Positions 46,310-56,868 of a stretch of DNA of 64,000 bases are shown here, one piece after another; the stretch's first letter is position 1; the number at the start of each line of letters is the position of its first letter. The stretch spans positions 29,008,378 through 29,072,377 of the forward strand of contig JAKGHH010000008.1 in the NCBI GenBank assembly GCA_022828595.1, read 5' to 3'. Both the position numbers and the translations under genes were made by a program. The notes below the pieces were generated by a model that saw only the letters and a program-made list of their open reading frames with translations, was not told the origin of the DNA and searched no databases. Source of the DNA: Nelumbo lutea. Taxonomy: Eukaryota; Streptophyta; Magnoliopsida; Proteales; Nelumbonaceae.

Positions 46310-48045
46310 GAAAATTCCCAATTAATACTTATACTTTGGGCTTAGTGCTTCACTTTGCTCTAAATTATAAAATACTATAATTCAGTGCCTGAACTTTTAA
46401 AACGTGCCAATCTAGTATCTATCATTAACTAGCCGTTAAGTGACATGCAAAGATACAAATGTTCTTCAGGTGTCATCTAATTTTCTTTATCAATGCTTTA
46501 GTGAAGCAATGAATCTTAAAAATTCATTGGAGGAAGTTCATACGTCAAAGATGAAAATAAACTAAAAGATAGCATATCAAGTTCAACTATGGCCGGTTGA
46601 GTGTAATGGACATGAATGTTACATGGTATTCCTAGATGGAGGGAACGAGCTCAGTGTTGAGCTCTGTTTCATCTTCTTGAGGAAGAAGATGATGAAAATT
46701 GTTTTACTTTGAAGGGTAATTTTGATATTTTCAAAAGTCATAAGTCACACATGGTTTCATGTGATACACACAAGGATTAAAATTTCGACACGATACACCC
46801 AATATGGGGTGTATCGTATCAGTATCGGGTTGCACCAATACAGGATACACTAAGACTGGAGGTGTATCCTGCCAATCATGCGTATTAGTCTAATACACCA
46901 TCGTATCAGCATATATCGCATATTATCGACCGATACGAGTCGATACAGAAGCGTATCGACTATTGGCCATGGTTTCGACTAATGGCACAGCATCTCACAA
47001 TAAAAGTATAAGAGTAGCATGACTCGAAGCCACGTTGGTCAATGCGTGCTTTAACCACAAAGCCATTTGTTATTTCGTGTTAGTAAGTATAATAAAATAA
47101 CTTTTATTAAACTTAATGCTTACAAACAAACAAAAAACAACATACATTTATTTTCAAAAACTTCAACTATAAATTAAAAAGAACAATATTCAAAATTAGT
47201 ATTTTAAAAATAAATGAAATAAATAATTTATAAAATCTAAATATATATATCAAAAATGAATTATAGTTTTAAAATTTTATATAATAACATGTTCATAATA
47301 GAATAATTATTTTAATACTTAAATTTTATAAATTAGCATATGATATATATCTTAAATTTTTATAAATTATTAATTAATATTTTAATTTACATTAAGTAAC
47401 AATGTATTTATTATTTACAAAAATAAAAGTATTGTTTATAAAGTATTTAAAAATATAATATAAATTGAATCCATAAAATCCATTAATCTACATTTTATAT
47501 AAAAATAATTTTTAACTTCAAAATTTTATAAAAATAAAATATTAATAATGGAATAATTATTTTAGTAATTAAAATTTTCAAATCTTCATATGATATGAAT
47601 TTTCAAAATTTTAATAGATTTGATATATTTTAAGTTAATATTATATATTTTTATAAATTATTAATTGATATAATATATTTCTTCATATTTATATTATATA
47701 TATATATATATATATATCATTTAAATAAACAATTTCTATGTATTTATATATTATTTATAGTTATTTTGACATTAAACTTAATGCTATTAATATATTTATG
47801 GAATTTGTGTGCATTGTCTTAGCATATCCAAGCGTTTCCATATTTTTTTCATTCGTATCCAAGTTGTCTTATATGATATTCGATACCGATACTTTAATCC
47901 TTGGATACATATAACTAACGGTTTGTTAATGGCAAGTACTGGACTGGCATGTTTTGAAAGTTCAGGGACTGAATTGTCGCGTTTTAAAATTTGGGGACCA
48001 AAGTGGCACTAGGCCCGAAGTACAAGAAACTTATTGGGAATTTTC
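46310..48045. mobile_element. 1.74-kb inverted-repeat element with ~130-bp arms
   Basis: The left arm starts GAAAATTCCCAATTAATAC. The right arm reversed starts GAAAATTCCCAATAAGTTTC. The arms pair through CTTTGGGCTTAGTGC / CTTCGGGCCTAGTGCC, AATTCAGTSCCTGAACTTTY and CATTAACTAGCCGTTA / CATTAACAAACCGTTA, over about 130 bp. TIRs built of AGTCCCTGAACTTT-like words are common in plant Mutator-like elements, so that is the likely class. A CAAGG-family element (46771-47903) is nested in it. No transposase is seen. Confidence 0.75.
46771..47903. mobile_element. large CAAGG-terminus element, GTATCG subfamily
   Basis: The left end is CAAGGATTAAAATTTCGACA. The right end reversed is CAAGGATTAAAGTATCGGTA. 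The flanks GATACACA (46763-46770) and GATACATA (47904-47911) match at 7 of 8. The left part is dense in GATACACC, GTATCGTATC and TATCGACCGATACGAG words. Most of the 47.1-47.85 kb interior is extremely AT-rich with a (TA)n run at about 47697-47717. At 1133 bp it is much longer than its relatives here. Confidence 0.75.
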
Positions 48046-48048
48046 TCT

Positions 48049-48113
48049 ATTATTTGTTCTTTTATGTTAATGGTTTTGATGTGAACTATTCTTAAAAGGT
48101 AATGAAGAAGTGC

Positions 48114-48151
<38 letters not shown>

Positions 48152-48310
48152 TTCTTATTCTTCTAATATTCTTTATTTGATTTATCACTGATGTGATTAA
48201 TTAAATTCATTCTCACGCCAATTTCTCTTATACCTCTCTTTTACATACATAGGGTAACACATATTATAGACAAGGATATTTTTATAATTTTGAAGGGAAA
48301 ATTACTTAAA
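48049..48310. repeat. direct repeat, right copy
   Basis: Partner of 46071-46309. It is longer because of an (ATT)n expansion at about 48116-48151. Its left edge abuts the end of the inverted-repeat element at 48045. Confidence 0.85.
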
Positions 48311-49909
48311 CTTCCCTTATCTGTACTATATTCTAGGATGCAATTGTCCATGTCAAATTTCTTATATTAGATTCTCAGCCTCTTTAGAAATTTGTGTTTT
48401 TTATTATAATTTTAAAAATTAAAAATTAACGGGAACTAAGGGTGGCAATCGGGTGGGTGTGGATGGGTTGAGCCTCCACCCAAACCATTCAACCGGCATA
48501 ATGACCCATTTGGAGAAAAATAAATGGGTTGGGTTGAACCCAAACCCGCGTTAACCCAACCTAAGCCAATTCATCCAACCCATTAATTTTTTAAGTCATT
48601 AAAAGGCACAAATTAAGTTCAGAAGTTATGGAAAGATAAATAAAATGCAAAAAAAAAAAAACTATGAGAAAATATAGAAACAATTTTAGAAAAGTGTAGA
48701 ATATGGAATAAAAATAATGAAAATTGTAGAAAGAATACATAAATTATATAAAATAAAAGAATGCAAAAAAACAACAGAAATTACAGAAAATAATAAAAAC
48801 ATAGAAAAAACTAGGATTATAGAAAAATGACAGAAATTGCCGGAAAATATGACAAAATTATAAAAACACAAAAAATGAAGATAAATAACGGAAATTGTGC
48901 AAAAACACATCAAAATTAGAGAGAAACATAAAAATGTAAAAAAAAAAACAACAGAAATTGAGTGATTTGAAAAAATATAGAAAATGAAAATTTTCAATGG
49001 TATCGCTAATGACGATGGCATTGATTATTGATTCCTCTACTAGCAATCAATATGTGCGGCCTGAATCAAACAACGATCATTGTTCAGTGTTGCCATGTCG
49101 AATTCTTCAAATGAAAAAAGAAAAAAAAAAGAAGTGGAAGGGAAGAGAAATGAAAAGAAGAGAAAATAAATAGTGAAAAAGGAAGAAGGGCGGCAGTGAG
49201 AAAGAGAATTTTCATTATTTTAAAATTTGGGGTTTTTATTATTCAGTCTACCCTCAAAAATCCTAGTTCCACCATACAGTTAGGATTTAGGAGTAGATGC
49301 TAGTTTGGAATTGATGTTAATTCATGTTAAGGTAGAGGTATTTATAATTTTGAATTGTTGTAGATCTACAATTTAATTCAAAATACCGAGGTAGAGTGCA
49401 GTATACTTATCCCTTTAATTTCTCAAGCATTAAATTTGATTATCAACAACTTATCACACCTGAACCATTAAATTTTTCTTTACTAGATTACCCAACCCAC
49501 TAATGACTTAGGTTAAAAGGATACAAACCAGTCTGTGTGCATCACACAACACAGGTCCCTTCTCATACTTTTAATTATAAATAATAGAAATCTCTCTAGC
49601 TTTTTATTTTTTTATTTTAATAGGCTTAAACATCCCATGTTTTGAAATACAAACAAAATATGTAATGACATGAGAAGATGCTTTTATGTAATTTTCCTTT
49701 TTCTTTTTCTTTTCTTTTTTTTTTTTTTTGATAAAAGATGCTTATATGCAATTTAAGTTTCAAAAGACCCTTATATACTAAATATGTAATGACATGGGAG
49801 GGTTTTTGCAGCTTCTTTTGTCATTACATGAGATGATAAAAAAAACAAAAGCCGAAAATAGGATTTACATGAGCTGCAAAGTTGTTTTTTTTTTTAGTGA
49901 AACTATATC
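48311..49909. other. non-genic stretch
   Basis: No gene is seen. A hAT-like left terminus (AAGGGTGGCAATCGGGTGGG) occurs near 48430, with GGGTTGGGTTGAACCC words after it. I could not find the matching right end. The 111-residue antisense frame at 48686-49021 comes from A-rich low-complexity sequence (AGAAATTGCAGAAAA-type words) and is not a gene. Confidence 0.4.
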
Positions 49910-50182
49910 CACTGTTTTCAAAATCGGACCGGACTGAAAAATTTGAGAATCGGTCAGGCAACCGGTTTCATTTTCCCCCAAAACCAGATTTTCTCAAAAA
50001 ACCATTGATTTTTGGTCAGCAAACCGCTGAATCGGGCGATTAATCGTTTGAACAATTTTGACCATTTTTATTTTGTTATAATTTTTATAATTTTTTATAA
50101 GAACAGGCCGACCGTTCGACCATTTGGCCCAATAATTGGACCCGTAATCAGTTCGATCTCCGAATCTATTTTAAAAAACGTG
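49910..50182. mobile_element. CAAGG-like terminus element, GGTTCG-rich subfamily
   Basis: The left end is CACTGTTTTCAAAATCGGAC. The right end reversed is CACGTTTTTTAAAATAGATT. The flanks ACTATATC (49902-49909) and AATATGTC (50183-50190) match at 6 of 8. The interior closely follows the element at 456-969 (AGCAAACCGCTGAA; CCCCCAAAA; GACCGTTCG). Confidence 0.65.
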
Positions 50183-50752
50183 AATATGTCTCTCCAAAGT
50201 AGCCCGGTCAACACAGAAGCCCTCATAATCGGGCCCTCAGTTGGGCCAGATTATCAAAGGATTGTACAATCCAATTTTAAAACAAGTATACATTTCTAAG
50301 GATTATTTTACTTCAATCTTGCTTGACAACGCCCATAAATTGTAGGGTCCTGATGCGTACTCTGGGTGGGAGTAATTTAATTAACAAAGGAGGGGTTAAA
50401 CATAAATTTGTCAATTGTCAATTTGTCATAATTCTAATTCATTGTTAATTAATATCACATTGTAATTAACCATGAACTAAAATTTTACTAATTAATTGTA
50501 AATGTAATTAACAGTCAATTTCGTTATGAATCCATCGCTTCACTAAATTAACCATAATTTATGACAATTACTAATTTCCATTTGATCTTATTGGATTTTC
50601 CCGTACATCTAACCGTGATTCCATGAATGATGAAACCAATTTTAAAACAACTATAACTATACATTTCTAACTCGGCATCCCTCCAGAGGCTAGGCACAGG
50701 ATCAAATCGACATAACCACAGGTCCATTGCACCCTGCTGTCTCCACCCCTTA
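50183..50752. other. non-genic stretch
   Basis: No gene is seen. It contains TTAATTAAC and GTAATTAACC words in both orientations at 50400-50560, which could be a small foldback. Its ends are not clear. Confidence 0.35.
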
Positions 50753-50753
50753 A

Positions 50754-52274
50754 TAAGCACTTGTTTTGAAAATAAATACTTAAAAAATAAACATTCTTAG
50801 AACAGCTTATTTTAAGGTTATATTTGGTGATTAATTGGTTATTAAAATAAGTATTTGTTGCATAAGTATTTATTTTAACAATTACTTAAGATTGTTTGGT
50901 GATCCATTTACCAAATCACTTATTGTGTTTTTTAAGTATTTATTGGGATGGGGATATTTGGTGAATTACGTTCACCTTAAGTACTTATGTTAGCATAAAT
51001 GATAATTTTAGCTCTCATCTCACTCATACATATAAGTAATGCCTTTCACATACTATACTATACAAAAATATCCCCAATATGTAATGATGAGTTGAAAAAC
51101 AAAATAAGATAAAATTTATTATACATGTTAATAATAAAAAAATAAATGAAATTTTGGAAGTAAAAAAAAAAGCATCACCGTTAAATTTAACAAATAAAAA
51201 ATGTAATGAGAATTTAACAGATATTCATATAACAATTCAAGAAAAAATGCAATCACTAATCAAGAAAAAATGCAAACAGTTAATTAATTATTAACCACAA
51301 CAACATATAAAAAGCATCACAATATTCATATAAACAATAAAGAAAAATGCAATCACAAATCAAGAAAAAATGCAAACATTTAACTAATTATTTACCACAA
51401 CAACATATAAAAACATCACAAATATTCATATAAAAAATAAGATACAATGCAATCACAAATCAAGAAAAAAAACAAACATTTAACTAATTCTTCATACAAA
51501 AAATCAAGAAAAAAAATTGTAACCACATATTTCAGCATATTTTTTGCATGATATTCAACAAAAAACACCCAAAAAATCCTACTTATCCATAGGAATCATC
51601 ACATACACAATACACAAAAAACCCAACATAAATATTTCGGATTTATCATCTATGAAAATTTGAAGAAAAAAACGATTCAGCCAAGTATTCATCCAAAAAA
51701 AAAAAAAAAACCAAATACCACATTAAACATGAAGGGGGATCGTTTGGGCAAACTAACCTTCATTTGTCAACATCTAGACGGTGGGTTGTCACCATTAAAC
51801 ACACCCAAAACAGATTTGAGAATATAAAAACAGAAGGATTTAGGCGTTAAAAAAGTCTACAAAACTAGTTTAAATCAAAATAAAAATGCATAAAATGGTG
51901 GACAATAGCAAAACGATTTGATCGTCGGCCGTTTTCCTCACACCGTCGGTTGTCACTAGTCGCCAAGGTGTTGCCAAGGTGTTTCGTGTGCCCTCCTACG
52001 TCTCTTGTGTTTGAATGGAAGAGGGAAGAAAACCCTCGTAGGGGGGTATAATGGAGATGAAAAAATCTAGGACTGAATCATCATATATTATTTGAATAAG
52101 AATTTCTCCAAGAAGTGCTTAAAAAAAGCAATTCCCATATCACTTTTTGTTTAAGTGCTTCTTTTTAAAAAAGTACTTCTTACTGACTTTTTACCAAACA
52201 CGCACAAGTACTTAATTACCACTTAATGTGTGGTTACAACACTTAAAAGAAGTACTTGTTAAAACAAGTGCTTA
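50754..52274. mobile_element. 1.5-kb inverted-repeat element with internal ~100-bp tandem repeats
   Basis: The left end reads TAAGCACTTGTTTTGAAAAT. The right end reversed reads TAAGCACTTGTTTTAACAAG. AAGTACTT-rich subterminal sequence is found on both sides. Inside, 51221-51520 holds about three units of a ~100-bp repeat (ATATTCATATAA starts at 51221, 51322 and 51422), each with ATGCAATCAC, TCAAGAAAAAA and CACAACAACATATAAAA. No target duplication of 8 or 9 bp was found and no transposase is seen. Confidence 0.6.
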
Positions 52275-52396
52275 TTTTTTCTGCGAGACAAAATTTTCCC
52301 CAAAAAATTTAAAAACTCCATTGTTACCCCTCTCTATAGAGAATACAATAGACCATCCTGTGCAAACTAGTAGCAGCAGCAGTGAGAGGGTGCAAC

Positions 52397-52605
52397 CAAG
52401 GATCAACATTTCATCATGTATTGGCCGATACGTATCATATCAGAACCCTCCCAATACGCCCCTACAAGTGGTGTTTCGGGTCAGCAAGTGGTTCAAGAGA
52501 TAGACCAACCTTAAACCGGTTTCAAAAAAAAAAAAAAAACACATAAAAAACAGTACCAATACAGGCCGACTGGTGTATCACCCCGTATCAATATTTTAAA
52601 CCTTG
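52397..52605. mobile_element. CAAGG-terminus element, GTATCG subfamily
   Basis: The left end is CAAGGATCAACATTTCATCA. The right end reversed is CAAGGTTTAAAATATTGATA. The flanks GGTGCAAC (52389-52396) and GATGCAAC (52606-52613) match at 7 of 8. The interior carries TTGGCCGATACGTATCATAT and AGGCCGACTGGTGTATC. Confidence 0.8.
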
Positions 52606-52613
52606 GATGCAAC

Positions 52614-53104
52614 CAAGCGGGATTTCATACTTTAGGTATGTGAAATCCCCCATGTTTTTTATTTCTCTTTGTCTTGGGCTGCCATTTATGGTGTGGTGAG
52701 TTCTAACCCATTTTTTAAGCAATTTTTCCATAGATTTGCATTTGAAAAAGGGGCAAACCATTAGCCGGTACGGTCTCTTGATTGGTGAATTCTAGTATTT
52801 TCATCATCATTATTATAAAATAATAATCTAAATTTATGACATAAAAAGTAGTGTCAAACAAAATTTATTACAATATAAAAAAATCTATTATTTGCATTTT
52901 TGGGCAACTTACAGTTAAACCACTTGACCCATGACCCAACAAGCATTTTGGTTTTGTATCCTGTCAAAGTCTTTAAACACTGAAATAAATAATGAAGGGA
53001 AGTTATATGCATTAAATTGGATGCTAAGAAATTAAAGTTATATGCAAAAAATTGACACATTTTTTACTTTTTCTTTAATTAAAGTGCATTGCAAAGACCA
53101 ATCT
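52614..53104. other. non-genic stretch
   Basis: No gene or repeat with clear limits is seen. Confidence 0.4.
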
Positions 53105-53112
53105 AGTGCAAT

Positions 53113-53651
53113 TAGGGATGCAAATGGATGGAATCGATTCAAATCAGGGTATATCTGAACCCAATTTGATAACACATATCCAAGATCCAATTAGATCTGA
53201 AGATCCGATTGGATATCACAAAATGTTGATTAGAATGTGAATCCGTTAAGGATGTCAGATATCTGAATCAAATTGAATACGATTCAAATTCTGGAAATTT
53301 TAATAAGTTATTAAAAAAATATAATAATTTATATAAAAAACAAAAAGTATTTTTTCAACTATTTTCATCATATATATTAATGTATGCATGTCTTTTTATA
53401 AAAAATGTATATAAAATACAATATAAACATATTTATAAATAAATATGTCAATAAATATATTAATATATATGTCTTTTTATAAATAAATATATTTATAAAT
53501 ATATACATATATAAGTCGGATTGGACTGGATCCTTTTAGACCGGATGGGGTGATTCGAATCCAATTCAACCCGAAAATCCCATAAAGGATGATCCAAATC
53601 CAATAAAAATAGATCAGATTCGAATTGGTATCCGATACATTTGCACCCCTA
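53113..53651. mobile_element. hAT-type MITE, GATCCGAAT-rich
   Basis: The left terminus is TAGGGATGCAAATGGATGGA. The right terminus reversed is TAGGGGTGCAAATGTATCGG. The flanks AGTGCAAT (53105-53112) and AGTGCAAG (53652-53659) match at 7 of 8. The core at 53310-53510 is AT-rich with ATAAATATAT-type repeats. The ends carry GATCCAATTAGATC and GAATCCAATTC words. Confidence 0.82.
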
Positions 53652-54054
53652 AGTGCAAGCGCACCAAACTAATGCTAAATATATAAGATTTGAAGTGTGT
53701 GGATCTTCTATAGAGGACTGATCACCACAAACGATGATGTTACTATGCAATTTATAGTAGTTAATTTGTCTAGATGTTAGGTGAACTGGAATGATTTTAT
53801 TTGGATTGTCCTTTATATTTTAGACAGTTTCGCCCATTTAAAATGATTCGTATTCTTCGTTTGGAATGAAACAATGGAAATATGGCTTGAAAAAATTCTC
53901 ATGTTTTCTTGGGAAACAACTCATGTATAGTTTTTACCTTCAAAATTATGGTATAAATCCTTTCATATGACAACCAAGGTTGAAAAAAATCAAATCAGGA
54001 TTTTAATATACATTTTATTTTTCACATAAAACTGCAGAAACCATTGCAATATTT

Positions 54055-54438
54055 TAGGCTGCGTTTAAAAAGGATGCAAATGGAGTGTAAATTCTGGTTC
54101 AGGGTAAATTTGTACTCTGGTTCACTTTTGCCTGTTTTTGGCAATACTACGTTTATGCATTGACAAATGACAGACCAATGCATATTTACATTGATAATAA
54201 AATGTAAAAGTATATCAATAAAAAAGAAGTAAATTTGTGTTCAAGTGGGTTTTTGATAAAAAAAAAAGCATATGCTTTCTTGGAATTCATGTTTGCATCC
54301 ATTACAGCTAAAAGTCTGCTTGGTAATGGTAAATTTGTTAGTGTAAAACTAACCAAAATTTGCAATTTATATGAACCGTTTTTACACTCTACATATTTGC
54401 ATTCACACTTATTTGCACTGTTTCCAAACACAGCTTTA
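54055..54438. mobile_element. hAT-like MITE, TAGGCTGCGTTT ends
   Basis: The left end is TAGGCTGCGTTTAAAAAGGA. The right end reversed is TAAAGCTGTGTTTGGAAACA. The subterminal sequence pairs (GTGTAAAT; GCAAATATGTAGAGTGTAAA). No matching 8-bp flanks were found. Short frames here are incidental. Confidence 0.55.
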
Positions 54439-54621
54439 GAAACAAAGTCCACTTTATGGATTTCAATTTTCAAATCTGTTGCAAGGGAGTGTACGAGAAG
54501 TACCCCTAATTTCTGATATGAAATTTGACATAAACTTTTCTGTAAATGCTATTGTAGTTAAATTTATACCAAGCACTAATGGGCTGATTCATTTTGAGAG
54601 GTTCATATACACACATACATA

Positions 54622-54898
54622 CAATGTTTTAAAAACCAATTCGGAATTAGAATTTCTTTTGCCACTGATTTTCGGGTCAGCAGTTCAATTGTCCTATCCA
54701 ATTTAAAAAAAAAATGGCAAAAAACTGTTGTTCAGGTCGAACGAGTCGACAATTTGACCACCTCGGTCAATGGGTCATTGACCAAGTCAACAATTTTTGT
54801 CCAAAGAGTGGGTTAAAGATGAAACAGAGCCGATTGCCTAGATGGTTCCTGGGCCAAATGGACCAACCATCTGGATTAATGACAGTTCAAAAGCATTG
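54622..54898. mobile_element. CAAGG-like element with perfect 8-bp target duplication
   Basis: The left end is CAATGTTTTAAAAACCAATT and the right terminus reversed is CAATGCTTTTGAACTG. The identical octamer CATACATA flanks both sides (54614-54621 and 54899-54906). On the right it has expanded into a CATA tetranucleotide run to about 54927. The interior is rich in GGTCGAACGAGTCGAC and GGTCAATGGGTCATTGACC words, placing it in the GGTTCG-rich subfamily. Confidence 0.82.
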
Positions 54899-55289
54899 CA
54901 TACATACATACATACATACATACATACTGCCCAATCAACCTTGGAAGGGCATTGAATCCTTCAACGATTCCAACTTTGTAGGAGCATTCGTTATATGATT
55001 CAAACTGACAAACCAGACAAAACCAAACTAAAATTGGCAGTTTATTTTGGACTCAAGAACGGTCAGGTTCGATTTGGGAAAATTTCCAAATTCAATTGAC
55101 AGATCAAATTAAACCCAAAAAAATGGGACAAACCATGTTAGAAATTGGACCAAACTGTTTTATTATGGTTTAGTCTGCTTTGATTTTTATACTAAAATGG
55201 CTTGACTTAGTCTTCAATTTTCTCCAAATCAGACAAGACCAAACGTAAACACCCCAACCAATCGTCATTTCCACAATTTTGTTCCTTAA

Positions 55290-55535
55290 TGTGTTTGGTA
55301 TGCAATGCGAATTTATTTGCATTTGTGCAAAACCATGGTAGTGCAATTGATTTTGGTGTAAATTACAATTTATTTTTATTTCAAAATTTACCTTATTTTA
55401 TTTAATTGCAGTACCAATGAAGTAAAGCAAGACTTGAAGCAAAATAAAGTAAAACCCAAAATAAAATTAAACCAGGATTTGCATTCTTTTTATTTGCAAA
55501 TAAAATTGCACTGCAACCAAACACAGTCTTAATGC
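55290..55535. mobile_element. hAT-like MITE, TGTGTTTGG ends
   Basis: The left end is TTAATGTGTTTGGTATGCAA. The right end reversed is TTAAGACTGTGTTTGGTTGC. GCAAATAAA/TTTATTTGC words pair inside. The target duplication is uncertain. Confidence 0.55.
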
Positions 55536-55576
55536 ATTAATTAAAAATTATGTCTTTTAGTAAGCATCTAACTTCT

Positions 55577-55872
55577 TTTAGGCTCAGTTTGAAAAGAGTA
55601 CGAATACAAATATGTAAAGTGCAAAACTTTATATTTTGTACAATTTTATAATAATTTTATATACATTTATACTGTGCATATTTATATTTGTACTTAATTT
55701 GGAAGGAGTACAAATACAAATATGTAGAGTACAAAACCTTGCATTTTGTATTCTTTTATATGTATTATTTTAGGCTCAGTTTGGAAAGAGTACAAATGCA
55801 AATATATACAGCCTAAATACATACAAAATATAACATATTTGCATTTGTACTCCTTCCAAACTGAGGCTTAGG
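55577..55872. mobile_element. nested foldback MITE array, TAGGCTCAGTTTGG ends
   Basis: A TAGGCTCAGTTTGRAAAGAG arm occurs at 55579 and 55782, with a shorter related stretch (TTTGGAAGGAGTACAAATAC) near 55700. The right end (55840-55872) is the inverse: CATTTGTACTCCTTCCAAAC then TGAGGCTTA. The last 90 bp form a tight hairpin, and the arms farther left could pair with the same right end. Confidence 0.6.
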
Positions 55873-56148
55873 TATTTATTAAAATTGATCTAATTGGTTA
55901 AACAACTCAAAATTAATAGCCTAAGTTCAGACCAATATTGCTCTCTCTCGAGTATGTGTTAAAAGCATTTTCTCTACGATAGGTCTATTTCTCTATGGAT
56001 CCAATTGGTGTAATGTATATTAGATATAGACCCAACTCCCTATTCAAGTGATTTCTTACTCTATTTTATACAGGTCTCATATTTACTGACCTTTTATCAT
56101 GGTGAATTGTCCAAATATATATAGGAATCAACTCAAGTCTCCTTCATG
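55873..56148. other. non-genic spacer
   Basis: No gene or repeat is seen. Confidence 0.4.
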
Positions 56149-56464
56149 CATGGTTTTCAAACCATTATTGACCGGGATGGTTAGATAGTTTGACTTGAAA
56201 CTGTCCAGTTAACCAGTTCTATTTCACCCTTAAATTGGAATCTTGCAAAAAATTGTTGACTTAGTCAGTGACTCGCTAACCTAGGGCAATCAAATCATCA
56301 ACCTATTCAACCTAGAAAACAGTTTTTGATTATTTTTATTTTAATTACTATTATTTTTTATTTTTTATAATTGCAATGGTTTGTTCGAACTGGATGGTTG
56401 AACCACCGACCTGAAAACTAGTGGCCAAAGCGGTTCAAGTTCTAAATTGGTTTTGAAAGCATTG
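56149..56464. mobile_element. CATGG-terminus element with perfect 8-bp target duplication
   Basis: The left end is CATGGTTTTCAAACCATTAT. The right end reversed is CAATGCTTTCAAAACCAATT. The octamer CCTTCATG occurs at 56141-56148 and 56465-56472. The interior holds GGTCAGTGACTCG-like and GACCGGGATGG words and a TTTTTATTTT core, like the elements at 456 and 49910. Confidence 0.85.
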
Positions 56465-56868
56465 CCTTCATGTGCAACTTATTCACACGGCCAAGTTCAT
56501 ACTTTGCCTGGTAAAATCTCAGAATAAGTTTTGGAAAATTTAGTAGGGTATTGGAATCTTGCCAAAAATTGTTGACTTTAGTCAGCGACTCATTGGCCTA
56601 GGACAGTCAAACCATCAACCCGTTTGACTTAGAATACAGTTTTGAGTGTTTTTTTATTTCAATTATTATTATTTTTTATTTTTCAAAATTACAATAAATT
56701 GTTTGTTCAAACTGAATGGTCAAACTACTGATCCAAAAACTAATAGCCAAAGCAATTCTGGTTCCAGGTTGGTTTTTTAAGCATTGCCTTCATATGCAAC
56801 TTATTCCCACAACCAAGTTCATACTTTGCCTGGTAAAATCTCAGAATAGGTTTTGGAAAACTTAGTAG
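56234..56868. repeat. 316-bp tandem duplication (2 copies)
   Basis: ATTGGAATCTTGC starts at 56234 and 56550. The two units stay collinear to TTTTGGAAAAYTTAGTAGG. The unit combines the right part of the 56149-56464 element with 85 bp of its right flank, so the duplication followed the insertion. The second unit preserves the junction CATTGCCTTCAT near 56780. Confidence 0.88.

Noticed and set aside
46071..48310. Direct repeats as LTRs of a small retrotransposon
   Set aside because: No primer-binding site follows the left copy and no polypurine tract precedes the right copy; long inverted arms fill the interior.
48686..49046. 111-codon hydrophobic antisense frame as a membrane protein
   Set aside because: It is low-complexity A-rich DNA read antisense, giving Phe/Leu/Ile runs; the neighbouring frame behaves the same way.
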